Positions 56,932 to 64,000 of a stretch of 64,000 nucleotides of DNA are shown piece after piece. Made by a program: the position numbers and the translations under genes. Location: positions 1 to 64,000 of the forward strand of contig JALFIR010000006.1 of assembly GCA_022776215.1 (NCBI GenBank). Direction: 5' to 3'. Each line of letters starts with the position of its first letter. Positions within the stretch are counted from its first letter, which is position 1. A model generated the notes under the pieces. It ran no database searches and had not been told where the DNA came from. It saw only the letters and a list, made by a program, of their open reading frames with translations. This DNA comes from Colivicinus sp022776215 (GTDB lineage: Bacteria > Bacillota_I > Bacilli_A > Erysipelotrichales > Erysipelotrichaceae).

Positions 56932-58888
56932 AAATTTTATTATTACTGTTACTGTAGTTTATTTATTGTTATTAGTGACGCTTGTGGTAAATTATTTTAT
57001 TTACCAAAAGTTTAATTTTTTAGCTGCCTCAATTGTATTATTTTCCTTGGTTGTGACGATTGCGACATACTATTATTTTTCAATTTATCATCGCCAAATC
57101 ACCGGCGATATTGAGACTAATCTTTCTTCTTCAATGACAGAGGCTTTAAAACTAAGTCGTATTGGTATTCTTGTTTATAATGAGGATTATGAAATAACAT
57201 GGTTATCATCATTGTTCAATGAAAAAGATATTAATCATGTTGGTGATAAGATTCTTGTTTGGTTGCCTGAACTTAGAGACTTATTAAGTGGTAAGATAGC
57301 CAAGACAATTGTTGTGATTAATGATGATAAGTATGAAGTAAGTAAGAAAGATGATGCCTATGTCTTATTCTTCAATGATATTTCTAGAGAGTATGATTTA
57401 GAGAATGATGTTAATAATAGTGCCTATGTTTTGGGTATTGTGAATTTTGATAACTATGATGAATTAACTTTGAATGAAAATGATATTTCTTTTATTAATA
57501 CCAATATTAAAGTAGCTGTTGTTGAATACTTTAGGAAGTATGGTATTGTTTATAAGACTTTAAGAAATAATCGTTTGTTGCTGATTTTAAATAATTCCAT
57601 TTATAAAAGATTGTTAGATGATCGTTTTTCTGTTTTGAATACCGTTAGAAGAGAATCTAAGAATGGTGGCGTGGATGTTACTTTATCAATGTCTTTTGCC
57701 TATGGTAGTTATGATTTGATTGAATTAGATAAAGAGGCAACAAGTTTGATGGAAATTGCTCAAACAAGAGGTGGTGACCAGGTTGTTTCAAGAGAGATTG
57801 GTAAGGAAGCTAATTTCTATGGTGGTTCTTCAGAAGCTAAGGAAAGAGCTAGTAGAGTTAAGGTAAGAGTTGTTGCTAATACCGTTAGAAATCTAATTAA
57901 TGGTGCTAGTAATGTTATTATCGTAGGACATAAGGATGCTGATGCGGACTGTATCGGTGCTGCTTTGACTATGAGTTATATTGTTTCTACGTTGGGCAAG
58001 AAGGCTTATGTAGTTACAAGAACTGGTGGCGTGGAGACAATGATTAAGGATGTTATGGATAAGTATAGTAGCTTATTGAGTTCACGTCATAACTTCATTT
58101 CTGAGTCAGAGGGTTTGTCTTTAATGGATGAAGAAACTTTGGTTATCATGGTTGATCATCATTCTTTGTCTTTATGTAATAGCCCTAATATTTTAAAAGA
58201 ATCTAAGAAGAATGTGATAATTGACCATCATCGTCGTAGTGCTGATTTGGATGTTGATGCCTTGTTTATATACATTGAGGCTGGTGCTAGTTCTACGGTT
58301 GAGATGAGTGTTGAAATGTTGCCATATTTTTCTAGAAACTTAGATATTTCAAAGGAAGAGGCTAACATCTTATATATTGGCTTGTTGATTGATACTAATC
58401 ATTTTAGAAATCGTAGTGATTCAAGAACTTTTGATGTCGCAAAGACTATTAAACAATTGGGTGCTAATTCAAATGAGTGTGAAATCTTGATTGAGGAGCC
58501 TTATGATATGTCTAAGAAGAGATATGAAATTATCGCCCATGGCAAGAAGTATCATAACAATATTATGATCGCTTATATGGATGATGGTACTATTTATCCA
58601 AGGTCAATTGCTTCTCAAGCAGTTGATAGAATGGTTGAGATTAAGGAAATTAATGCAGCCTTTGTCTTATGCAAGATTAATAAGGATGAGGTGGCAATTT
58701 CAGCTAGAAGTGATGGTAATATCAATGTACAACTTATCTTAGAGAAGATGGGTGGTGGTGGCCATTTGACAGCTGCTGGTATGCAGGTTAGGGATGGTTC
58801 GTTAAGTGATATGTATGCTAATTTGGTAAAATGTATAGATGAATATTTAGAAAGTGTGGAAGAAGATGAAAGTAATTCTATTGAGTGA
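56918..58888 (+). CDS. gdpP: Cyclic-di-AMP phosphodiesterase GdpP
   Basis: A 656-residue protein: two membrane helices (about 6-26 and 31-53), a PAS-like domain (about 80-150), a degenerate GGDEF domain (about 165-300, active-site GGDEF lost), and DHH/DHHA1 domains with VGHKDADADCIGAAL, VMVDHHS, IDHHRR and a C-terminal GGGGHLTAAG. It hydrolyses c-di-AMP to pApA and so affects K+ and osmotic balance and wall stress. The trkAH K+ system in this window is a typical c-di-AMP target class. It overlaps rplI by 23 nt. Confidence 0.97.
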   Translation: MKKNRNFIITVTVVYLLLLVTLVVNYFIYQKFNFLAASIVLFSLVVTIATYYYFSIYHRQITGDIETNLSSSMTEALKLSRIGILVYNEDYEITWLSSLFNEKDINHVGDKILVWLPELRDLLSGKIAKTIVVINDDKYEVSKKDDAYVLFFNDISREYDLENDVNNSAYVLGIVNFDNYDELTLNENDISFINTNIKVAVVEYFRKYGIVYKTLRNNRLLLILNNSIYKRLLDDRFSVLNTVRRESKNGGVDVTLSMSFAYGSYDLIELDKEATSLMEIAQTRGGDQVVSREIGKEANFYGGSSEAKERASRVKVRVVANTVRNLINGASNVIIVGHKDADADCIGAALTMSYIVSTLGKKAYVVTRTGGVETMIKDVMDKYSSLLSSRHNFISESEGLSLMDEETLVIMVDHHSLSLCNSPNILKESKKNVIIDHHRRSADLDVDALFIYIEAGASSTVEMSVEMLPYFSRNLDISKEEANILYIGLLIDTNHFRNRSDSRTFDVAKTIKQLGANSNECEILIEEPYDMSKKRYEIIAHGKKYHNNIMIAYMDDGTIYPRSIASQAVDRMVEIKEINAAFVLCKINKDEVAISARSDGNINVQLILEKMGGGGHLTAAGMQVRDGSLSDMYANLVKCIDEYLESVEEDESNSIE

Positions 58889-59306
58889 TGTAAAAAAAGT
58901 TGGTAAGAAGGGTGAAGTTAAGGAAGTTTCTGATGGTTATGCAAGAAATTTCTTGATCGCTAGAGGTTTAGCTGTTGTTGCTAGTGAGGGTGCTAATAAG
59001 GTTTTAGCTAAGCAAAATGAAGAGAAGGCTAAGGAAGATGAAGCAAATAGACAAGCAGCTTTAGCTTTAAAGGAAAAACTTGAGGCGATGGAATTTGATT
59101 TCAAAGTTAAGGCTAATAATGGACATGTTTCTGGTTCTGTTTCTACTAAGGAAATTTGCGATGAATTAAAGAAGCATGGTATTGAAGTAGATAAGCGTAA
59201 GTTTATTGATAAGGATCCAGTTAAGACCCTAGGTTTTTCACATGTTAAGGTTGAATTATATAAGGGTGTAGTAGGTACAATTAGAGTTAAGTTAGTTGAG
59301 GAATAA
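58866..59306 (+). CDS. rplI: 50S ribosomal protein L9
   Basis: A 146-residue L9 (MKVILLSDVKKVGKKGEVKEV; GYARNFLIARGLAVVAS; then a long connecting helix and a C-terminal domain to KVELYKGVVGTIRVKLV). I use ATG 58866, the family start, rather than in-frame codons upstream within gdpP. It is translationally coupled to gdpP and is followed at 1 nt by dnaB. Confidence 0.97.
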   Translation: MKVILLSDVKKVGKKGEVKEVSDGYARNFLIARGLAVVASEGANKVLAKQNEEKAKEDEANRQAALALKEKLEAMEFDFKVKANNGHVSGSVSTKEICDELKKHGIEVDKRKFIDKDPVKTLGFSHVKVELYKGVVGTIRVKLVEE

Positions 59307-59307
59307 G

Positions 59308-60645
59308 ATGAGCCAAAAAACAATTCCCTATAGTCTTGAAGCAGAACAATCACTTCTAGGTAATATATTAGTTTTCAAAAATACAATTAGAGAATGTATT
59401 GAGGCTGATGTAACAAGTGATGATTTTTACTTGGATAAGCATCGTCGCATTTATAATATTTGTTCAAGTATGTTTGAAAATAGGGAGACTATCGATACTA
59501 TTTCTTTGGGTAATAAGTTAAGAGACTATAACTATCTTGATACGATTGGTGGTCTTGATTATTTATTGAGTTTGACTGATTCAACAATCGATCGTACTAA
59601 TACTAAGGAATATATTCGTATTATTAAGAATAAGTCACTAGCAAGACGTATTATTAAGGCCGGTGAGGAGATTGCTAGTGATGGTTATGATGGTCAAGCT
59701 AGCATTGATACGGTTTTAGAGAATGCAGAGAAGAAGATTTTAGATATTACAAGAAGTAGAACAGATTCTGAATTTAAGCCTAGTAGTGAGGTTTTTGAGG
59801 CTGCGGTTAAAAAGATTGAGGCTATAGAGAAGGCTGGTTCTACTATAACTGGTGTTAAGACTCGCTTTTCTCAATTAGATTCAATGACAGCAGGTCTTCA
59901 AAAGAGTGACATGATTATCTTAGCGGCTCGTCCAAGTATGGGTAAGTCTGCTTTAGCTTTAAATATTGCGCTAAATTCAGCTATGGTTTCAAGTGGTGCT
60001 TGTGCTATTTTCTCACTAGAAATGCCATGTGAACAGTTGGCTAATCGTATGTTGTCTGCTAAGGCTAAGGTTGATGGCCAAAAGATTAGAAAAGGTCAAT
60101 TGAATGAGGCTGAGTGGATTAAGATTAAAGAAGCAGAACAGGAATTAAAACGTCAAAAGATTTTCTTTGATGATACTCCTGGTATTAAGATTTCTGATAT
60201 GAATGCGAAGTGCCGTAAGCTTAAAGAGGATTATGGTTTATATTTGATTATTATCGACTATATTCAGTTAATCCAATCAAATACTAAGTCTGAGTCAAGA
60301 CAACAAGAAGTGTCTGATATTTCACGTAAGATTAAGGCTATGGCCCGTGAATTAGATGTGCCTATTATTGCTTTGTCACAGTTGTCACGTTCGGTTGAAT
60401 CAAGAAATGATAAGCGACCAATGTTGTCGGATTTAAGAGAATCTGGTGCGATTGAGCAGGATGCTGATATGGTTATGTTCATTTATCGTGAAGATTATTA
60501 CAAAAAGGATGAAGAACGTAATGAAAAGCGTGAGGATGTTGAATTAATTGTGGCTAAGCATCGTAATGGCCCTATTGGTACTGTTAAGTTGGCTTTTGAG
60601 AAGGATATTAATGCGTTCTATTCTATTTCAAATAGTGAAGAGTAA
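59308..60645 (+). CDS. dnaB: Replicative DNA helicase
   Basis: A 445-residue DnaB-type helicase: N-terminal primase-binding domain (IPYSLEAEQSLLGNIL), RecA-like ATPase with Walker A ARPSMGKSALALNIA (about residues 211-225), Walker B LYLIIIDYIQLI and ALSQLSRSVESRNDKRPMLS. ATG 59308 follows the rplI stop and has GAGGAAT in front. The last base of its stop is the first base of the M23 peptidase start (TAATG). Confidence 0.97.
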   Translation: MSQKTIPYSLEAEQSLLGNILVFKNTIRECIEADVTSDDFYLDKHRRIYNICSSMFENRETIDTISLGNKLRDYNYLDTIGGLDYLLSLTDSTIDRTNTKEYIRIIKNKSLARRIIKAGEEIASDGYDGQASIDTVLENAEKKILDITRSRTDSEFKPSSEVFEAAVKKIEAIEKAGSTITGVKTRFSQLDSMTAGLQKSDMIILAARPSMGKSALALNIALNSAMVSSGACAIFSLEMPCEQLANRMLSAKAKVDGQKIRKGQLNEAEWIKIKEAEQELKRQKIFFDDTPGIKISDMNAKCRKLKEDYGLYLIIIDYIQLIQSNTKSESRQQEVSDISRKIKAMARELDVPIIALSQLSRSVESRNDKRPMLSDLRESGAIEQDADMVMFIYREDYYKKDEERNEKREDVELIVAKHRNGPIGTVKLAFEKDINAFYSISNSEE

Positions 60646-62171
60646 TGAAAAAATATATTATTGGAGTAATAGTTAGTATAGTTTTAAGTGTTGCCATTGT
60701 CATGGGAATTCCTTATTTATTGGATGAAAATAAGGTTGAGGGTGAGAATTTTTCTATTGAGTCGCTTGTCAATCAAAATGCGGTTTTAGGCAATGATGTT
60801 AATACTTATAACTATTTATATTATCAGGGTAAACTTGTTGGGGTTATTACAAGTCTTGATACTTTTTATAGTGAGATAAACAACGAATATCAAAAGTATG
60901 TGGATAAGTTTCCTAATACATCTTTGGGTTTAAGTGAAGATTTGTTGCTTACCAAGGAAAAGACTTTCAACAAGTATGAGAATAAAGATAACGAGATTGT
61001 TTCTTATTTAATTGACAATGATTTGTTAGGCGTTAAGACTACAGCTATTGAATTTTCAACTAGCGAAGGTGTTTATGATGTTATTTATGTAAGCGATCTT
61101 GAAATGTTTTACCAGGCAAGAGATACTTTCTTGAAGAATTTTGTAAGTGATGAGTCTTTTCAAAAGATTGCCAAGGGTGAAACAGTGGCTGAGCCAACTG
61201 ATTTTGGTACCGTTGATATGAATGTAAAGATTGAGGAGACAATAACTTATTCAAGTTCTTTTATGGCTCCTGGTAATATCTTTACAAGTTTTGATGAAAT
61301 CTATGATTATTTGTGTTATGGCCGAAACAGTGAGAAACAGTATTATGTTACTGAAGAAGGAGATACTCTTCGTGGTATTGGTTATCGTTTTAAGAATATG
61401 TCACCTAAGCAGCTAATGCTTATTAATCGTGATGTTATTTTTTCAACCGACCAAGTTTTGACGCCTGGTATGAGCATTAATGTGACTTATTTTTCTAGTC
61501 CTATTAATGTTGTCGTTACTAAGGATCGTTTAGCTTCTGAGGTAGTTACTCCTGAGTCTCCTAATTATGTTAAGGATGCAACTCTTGAGTCAGGTACTAC
61601 TATTATTGAGACTGAAGAAAGCAATGGTCTTAAGAATGTCTTGTATCAAGAGACTTGGGTAAATGGTGTCTTACAAACTGGTAGTGTTAAGTCTAGTAAT
61701 GTGGTTAGACAGCCAATTCAGGGTGTTATTAAGGTTGGTACAGCAAGAAAAGCTGATGTTGGTACTGGTAACTATGTATGGCCTGTTGATAATCCTAAGA
61801 TTACTTGTGGTTGGGGTTGTTACTATATTCCAGGTATTGGTTCTCATATGGGCACTGACTTTGTCAATCAGTATGAGCGTTATGGTAATGTTTATGCGGC
61901 TGATACTGGTATAGTTGAAACTGCTAGCTATAATGGCATTGATGGTAACTTTGTGGTTATTGACCATCAAAACGGTTATAAAACACATTATGGCCATATG
62001 TCGAAGATTATAGTTAGTGCTGGTCAGGTTGTAAGTAGAGGTGAACAAATTGGTGTAATGGGTTCTACTGGTTATGCGTTTGGTGTTCATACTCACTTCC
62101 ACTTTATTGTTGATGGGCATTTGACTGATGCATGTACGATAATGGATTGTACACAGGTTCCTTGGAGTTAA
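60645..62171 (+). CDS. Secreted M23 peptidase with LysM and G5 domains
   Basis: A 508-residue wall enzyme: N-terminal signal anchor (about 5-24), a LysM domain (YYVTEEGDTLRGIGYRFKN, about 232-280), a G5 domain (about 295-365; LYQETWVNGVLQTGSV) and a LytM/M23 zinc endopeptidase domain with HMGTDF, HYGHMS and HTHFHF (the last three metal and catalytic histidines). It probably cuts peptide cross-links in peptidoglycan. It is encoded directly after dnaB, where many Bacilli have walRK. Confidence 0.92.
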   Translation: MKKYIIGVIVSIVLSVAIVMGIPYLLDENKVEGENFSIESLVNQNAVLGNDVNTYNYLYYQGKLVGVITSLDTFYSEINNEYQKYVDKFPNTSLGLSEDLLLTKEKTFNKYENKDNEIVSYLIDNDLLGVKTTAIEFSTSEGVYDVIYVSDLEMFYQARDTFLKNFVSDESFQKIAKGETVAEPTDFGTVDMNVKIEETITYSSSFMAPGNIFTSFDEIYDYLCYGRNSEKQYYVTEEGDTLRGIGYRFKNMSPKQLMLINRDVIFSTDQVLTPGMSINVTYFSSPINVVVTKDRLASEVVTPESPNYVKDATLESGTTIIETEESNGLKNVLYQETWVNGVLQTGSVKSSNVVRQPIQGVIKVGTARKADVGTGNYVWPVDNPKITCGWGCYYIPGIGSHMGTDFVNQYERYGNVYAADTGIVETASYNGIDGNFVVIDHQNGYKTHYGHMSKIIVSAGQVVSRGEQIGVMGSTGYAFGVHTHFHFIVDGHLTDACTIMDCTQVPWS

Positions 62172-62172
62172 T

Positions 62173-63216
62173 ATGCGAAAGAATGTAATAATTTGTCTTT
62201 TTTCTATCACTTTTATTTGGCTATTGATAGTTAGTTCTATTGCTATTTCAAATAACAACAATGATAGTAATGGTACTAATATCGAAGAAGTTAGGGTTAC
62301 TGGTTTTTCTACTGATTTTAGTGAAGTTATAAAAAATGCTAAGTCTTCTATGGTGGCAGTTGAACAAAATGGCAAGGTATCAAGTGGTTTTATTTACAAG
62401 AAAAAAGATGATTTAGTTTATGTAGCTACTTCTTTTCACGGGATAAGTGAAAGTGAAAATGCTAATGTTACTTTTAATAATGGCGTTAAGGTAAATGGCA
62501 AGGTATATGGCAGCGATTTGTTTGCGGATGTAGCCTTGCTTGAATGTGATTTTCCATTCGATGTCCAAGAATTAAAGTTTGGCGATAGTACATTATTAAA
62601 AGATGGTGAATTTGTTCTTAGCATTGGCACTAATAATTCTATGGATTATGCTTTTTCTAACAAGTTTGGAATGGTTTCTAAGAATTATCAGGAAATCAAG
62701 AATCAGATATCTTTTAATGAAGAAAATTATGAATATTATCTAGGTTTGATTCAATTAAGTGGTGATTTCACTTCAGGGTATAGTGGTGCTCCTGTACTTA
62801 ATATGAATGGCGAACTAGTTGGTAGCATTTTGATGCAGGATGATGATATCACTTTTGCGTTAACCGGTGATGAACTTAAAAAAGTCTTAGATTGTTTATA
62901 TAATAACTTATCTTATAGACGTGTTAATTTTGGGTTTAAGGGTAAGTATATTAAAGACTTAGAGAATTATGAAGTTAATAGTTTGAATATCAATGTTGAT
63001 TTAAGTGACGGTTATTATGTTAGTGAAGTGTTGCCTTTTAGTTTCGCTTCTAAAATAGGTATTCTTAAGGCTGATGTTATTACAAAGATTAATGATGTAA
63101 AACTAGTTGATAGTAATTCTTTGTTGAGTTTGATGTATTCTGAAGAATTAAATTTTACTTTTGAGATTATAAGAAATGGTGAAAAGATCAAGTTACAGGG
63201 AGTAATAGATGCTTAA
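62173..63216 (+). CDS. HtrA-like trypsin/PDZ serine protease, membrane-anchored
   Basis: A 347-residue protein: an N-terminal membrane anchor (about 5-25), an S1C protease domain with the triad in YVATSFHGISE (His), SDLFADVALLE (Asp) and FTSGYSGAPVLN (Ser), and a C-terminal PDZ domain (LPFSFASKIGILKADVITKIN). The Ser motif GYSGAP replaces GNSGGP, and the His site lacks the usual NHV. It probably degrades damaged surface proteins. The gene lies immediately before rlmH, as yyxA/htrC does in Bacillus. Confidence 0.88.
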   Translation: MRKNVIICLFSITFIWLLIVSSIAISNNNNDSNGTNIEEVRVTGFSTDFSEVIKNAKSSMVAVEQNGKVSSGFIYKKKDDLVYVATSFHGISESENANVTFNNGVKVNGKVYGSDLFADVALLECDFPFDVQELKFGDSTLLKDGEFVLSIGTNNSMDYAFSNKFGMVSKNYQEIKNQISFNEENYEYYLGLIQLSGDFTSGYSGAPVLNMNGELVGSILMQDDDITFALTGDELKKVLDCLYNNLSYRRVNFGFKGKYIKDLENYEVNSLNINVDLSDGYYVSEVLPFSFASKIGILKADVITKINDVKLVDSNSLLSLMYSEELNFTFEIIRNGEKIKLQGVIDA

Positions 63217-63667
63217 GCTTATTTGCGTTGGCAGGGTTAAGGATGCTTCACTTAAGGCTTTGATTGATGATTATCAAAAGAGAATTCAAAAGTATCATAA
63301 GTTAGAGATAACTGAAGTTAAGGATGAACCAATTAGAGATAATGAAAAGGAAGTTCTTGATATTGAAGCTTCTAGAATTATGTCTAAGATAGATAAGGAT
63401 GATTATGTAATTCTTTTGGATTTACATGGTGAGCCTTTGGATTCTGTGTCTTTTGCGAAGAAAATAGATAAGTTGTTTGTGTCTTATTCAAAAATTACTT
63501 TTGTGATAGGTGGTTCTTTGGGCTTGGGAGAAGAAGTTAGGAAGCGTGCTAATTATAGGTTGAAACTTTCTGATATGACCTTCTTGCATCAAATGACGCG
63601 TCTTATTATTCTTGAACAAATTTATCGTTGTTTTAAGATTTTAAATCATGAAACTTATCATAAATAA
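63209..63667 (+). CDS. rlmH: 23S rRNA pseudouridine-1915 N3-methyltransferase
   Basis: A 152-residue SPOUT methyltransferase: KLICVGRVKDASLKALIDDY at the N terminus, YVILLDLHGEPLDS, FVIGGSLGLGEEVRKRA (SAM knot, about 98-114), and the C-terminal HQMTRLIILEQIYRCFKI. It methylates the pseudouridine at position 1915 in 23S helix 69. It overlaps the protease gene by 8 nt. Confidence 0.97.
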   Translation: MLKLICVGRVKDASLKALIDDYQKRIQKYHKLEITEVKDEPIRDNEKEVLDIEASRIMSKIDKDDYVILLDLHGEPLDSVSFAKKIDKLFVSYSKITFVIGGSLGLGEEVRKRANYRLKLSDMTFLHQMTRLIILEQIYRCFKILNHETYHK

Positions 63668-63678
63668 TCTAAAAACTA

Positions 63679-63707
63679 TTGTAAAGCGCTTTCTCAAGAT
63701 TTAAAAT
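63679..63707 (+). promoter_or_regulatory. ptsH promoter overlapped by a cre-like palindrome
   Basis: TTGTAA (63679-63684), 17-nt spacer, TAAAAT (63702-63707). TGTAAAGCGCTTTC (63680-63693) overlaps the -35 and spacer; its core AAAGCGCTTT is cre-like, but one base longer than the 14-nt consensus, so CcpA binding is possible, not certain. Confidence 0.55.
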
Positions 63708-63738
63708 AGAGGTAATTGAAAAGGAGATTTTTTTTAAA

Positions 63739-64000
63739 ATGAAAGAAATTAGTGTATTAGTTGTAGATCCAGTTGGTCTTCACGCTCGTCCTGCTACTGT
63801 AGCTGTTAATGCTGCTAGCAAGTTCAAGAGCGAAGTTAAGGTTGCTTATAATGGCAAGACTGTTAATATGAAGTCAATAATGGGTGTTATGTCTTTAGGT
63901 ATCCCTACTCAATCAGAGATTACAATCAGCTGTGATGGTGAGGATGAAGAAGAAGCTATCAAGCAAATCGAAGATATTTTGAAGGCTCAAAAGGTTATAG
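63739..64000 (+). CDS. ptsH: Phosphocarrier protein HPr (3' end outside window)
   Basis: The first 87 codons of HPr: MKEISVLVVDPVGLHARPAT with the PEP-phosphorylated His 15, and NMKSIMGVMSLGI with the regulatory Ser 46. HPr carries phosphate from enzyme I to sugar permeases and, when phosphorylated at Ser 46, is the CcpA co-repressor in Firmicutes. The frame is open at the right edge, one or two codons short of the usual length of 87-88 residues. SD AAAGGAGATTTTTTTT. A cre-like site lies in its promoter. Confidence 0.97.
   Translation, partial: MKEISVLVVDPVGLHARPATVAVNAASKFKSEVKVAYNGKTVNMKSIMGVMSLGIPTQSEITISCDGEDEEEAIKQIEDILKAQKVI

Noticed and set aside
1..64000. CRISPR arrays, insertion sequences, prophage, rRNA genes
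   Set aside because: No regularly spaced direct repeats, transposase or integrase genes, phage modules or rRNA sequences were seen; the window is ordinary chromosome with a type VII island-like segment.

Overview
The window is about 64 kb of AT-rich, densely coding DNA from a Gram-positive Bacillota. I would place it in the Erysipelotrichia or a close relative; this is inference from gene content and order, not a search. Supporting signs are the RNA polymerase delta subunit (RpoE), EzrA, a T-box and a THF riboswitch, a type VII secretion locus, and the gene orders rpsD / ezrA-cysteine desulfurase-thiI, rpsF-ssb-rpsR, and yybS-gdpP-rplI-dnaB followed by an HtrA-like protease and rlmH. TGA is used as a normal stop, so this is not a Mycoplasma-type code.

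Layout. 1-4.3 kb: a TetR fragment, a DUF2975/XRE pair, a MATE pump, maf and coaX, and tRNA-Leu. 4.3-10.2 kb: a THF riboswitch driving folT and a folC::5-formyl-THF cyclo-ligase fusion, then trkA-trkH-nadK. 10.2-13.4 kb: two esterases around an ATP-grasp ligase, and a dut/tRNA-Arg/esterase unit. 13.5-13.9 kb: a Ser-Gly-Asp tRNA operon. 13.9-20.7 kb: M18 aminopeptidase, a DUF4015 glycosidase-like protein, a hybrid histidine kinase, DUF1934, rpoE, a HAD protein and ispF. 20.7-25.5 kb: two MATE pumps, a stand-alone FakA-like domain and small membrane proteins. 25.5-28.5 kb: a T-box (specifier UUC, Phe) controlling an ABC importer. 28.5-39.3 kb: a type VII (WXG100/EssC/YukD) locus with a lipoprotein, small paralogues, and a membrane-anchored glucosaminidase. 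39.4-48.4 kb: rqcH, gmk, rpsD with its S4 leader, ezrA, cysteine desulfurase, thiI and an M24 peptidase. 48.4-54.8 kb: a metallophosphoesterase, two tandem structured small RNAs, the ytqA/mnmM pair, tRNA-Gln, a two-component system and rlmA. 54.8-64 kb: rpsF-ssb-rpsR, yybS-gdpP-rplI-dnaB, an M23 peptidase, an HtrA-like protease, rlmH, and ptsH running off the edge.

The strongest unusual signals are these. (1) A tandem pair of plus-strand sRNA-like units at 49.3-49.6 kb, with a compensatory 5' hairpin, UCCCCUA motifs and matching terminators. (2) At least eleven genes have a -10 hexamer exactly 6-8 nt before the start codon and no Shine-Dalgarno, the signature of leaderless mRNAs. (3) A type VII locus in which a large Big2-type lipoprotein sits where EssA/EssB/EsaA would be expected, followed by a possible toxin/immunity-like cassette. 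(4) A folate-salvage operon with a FolC-MTHFS fusion under a THF riboswitch. (5) A Phe-type T-box on a TrpXYZ-like importer. (6) A tRNA-Arg wedged between dut and an esterase whose ribosome binding site begins directly after the tRNA CCA end.
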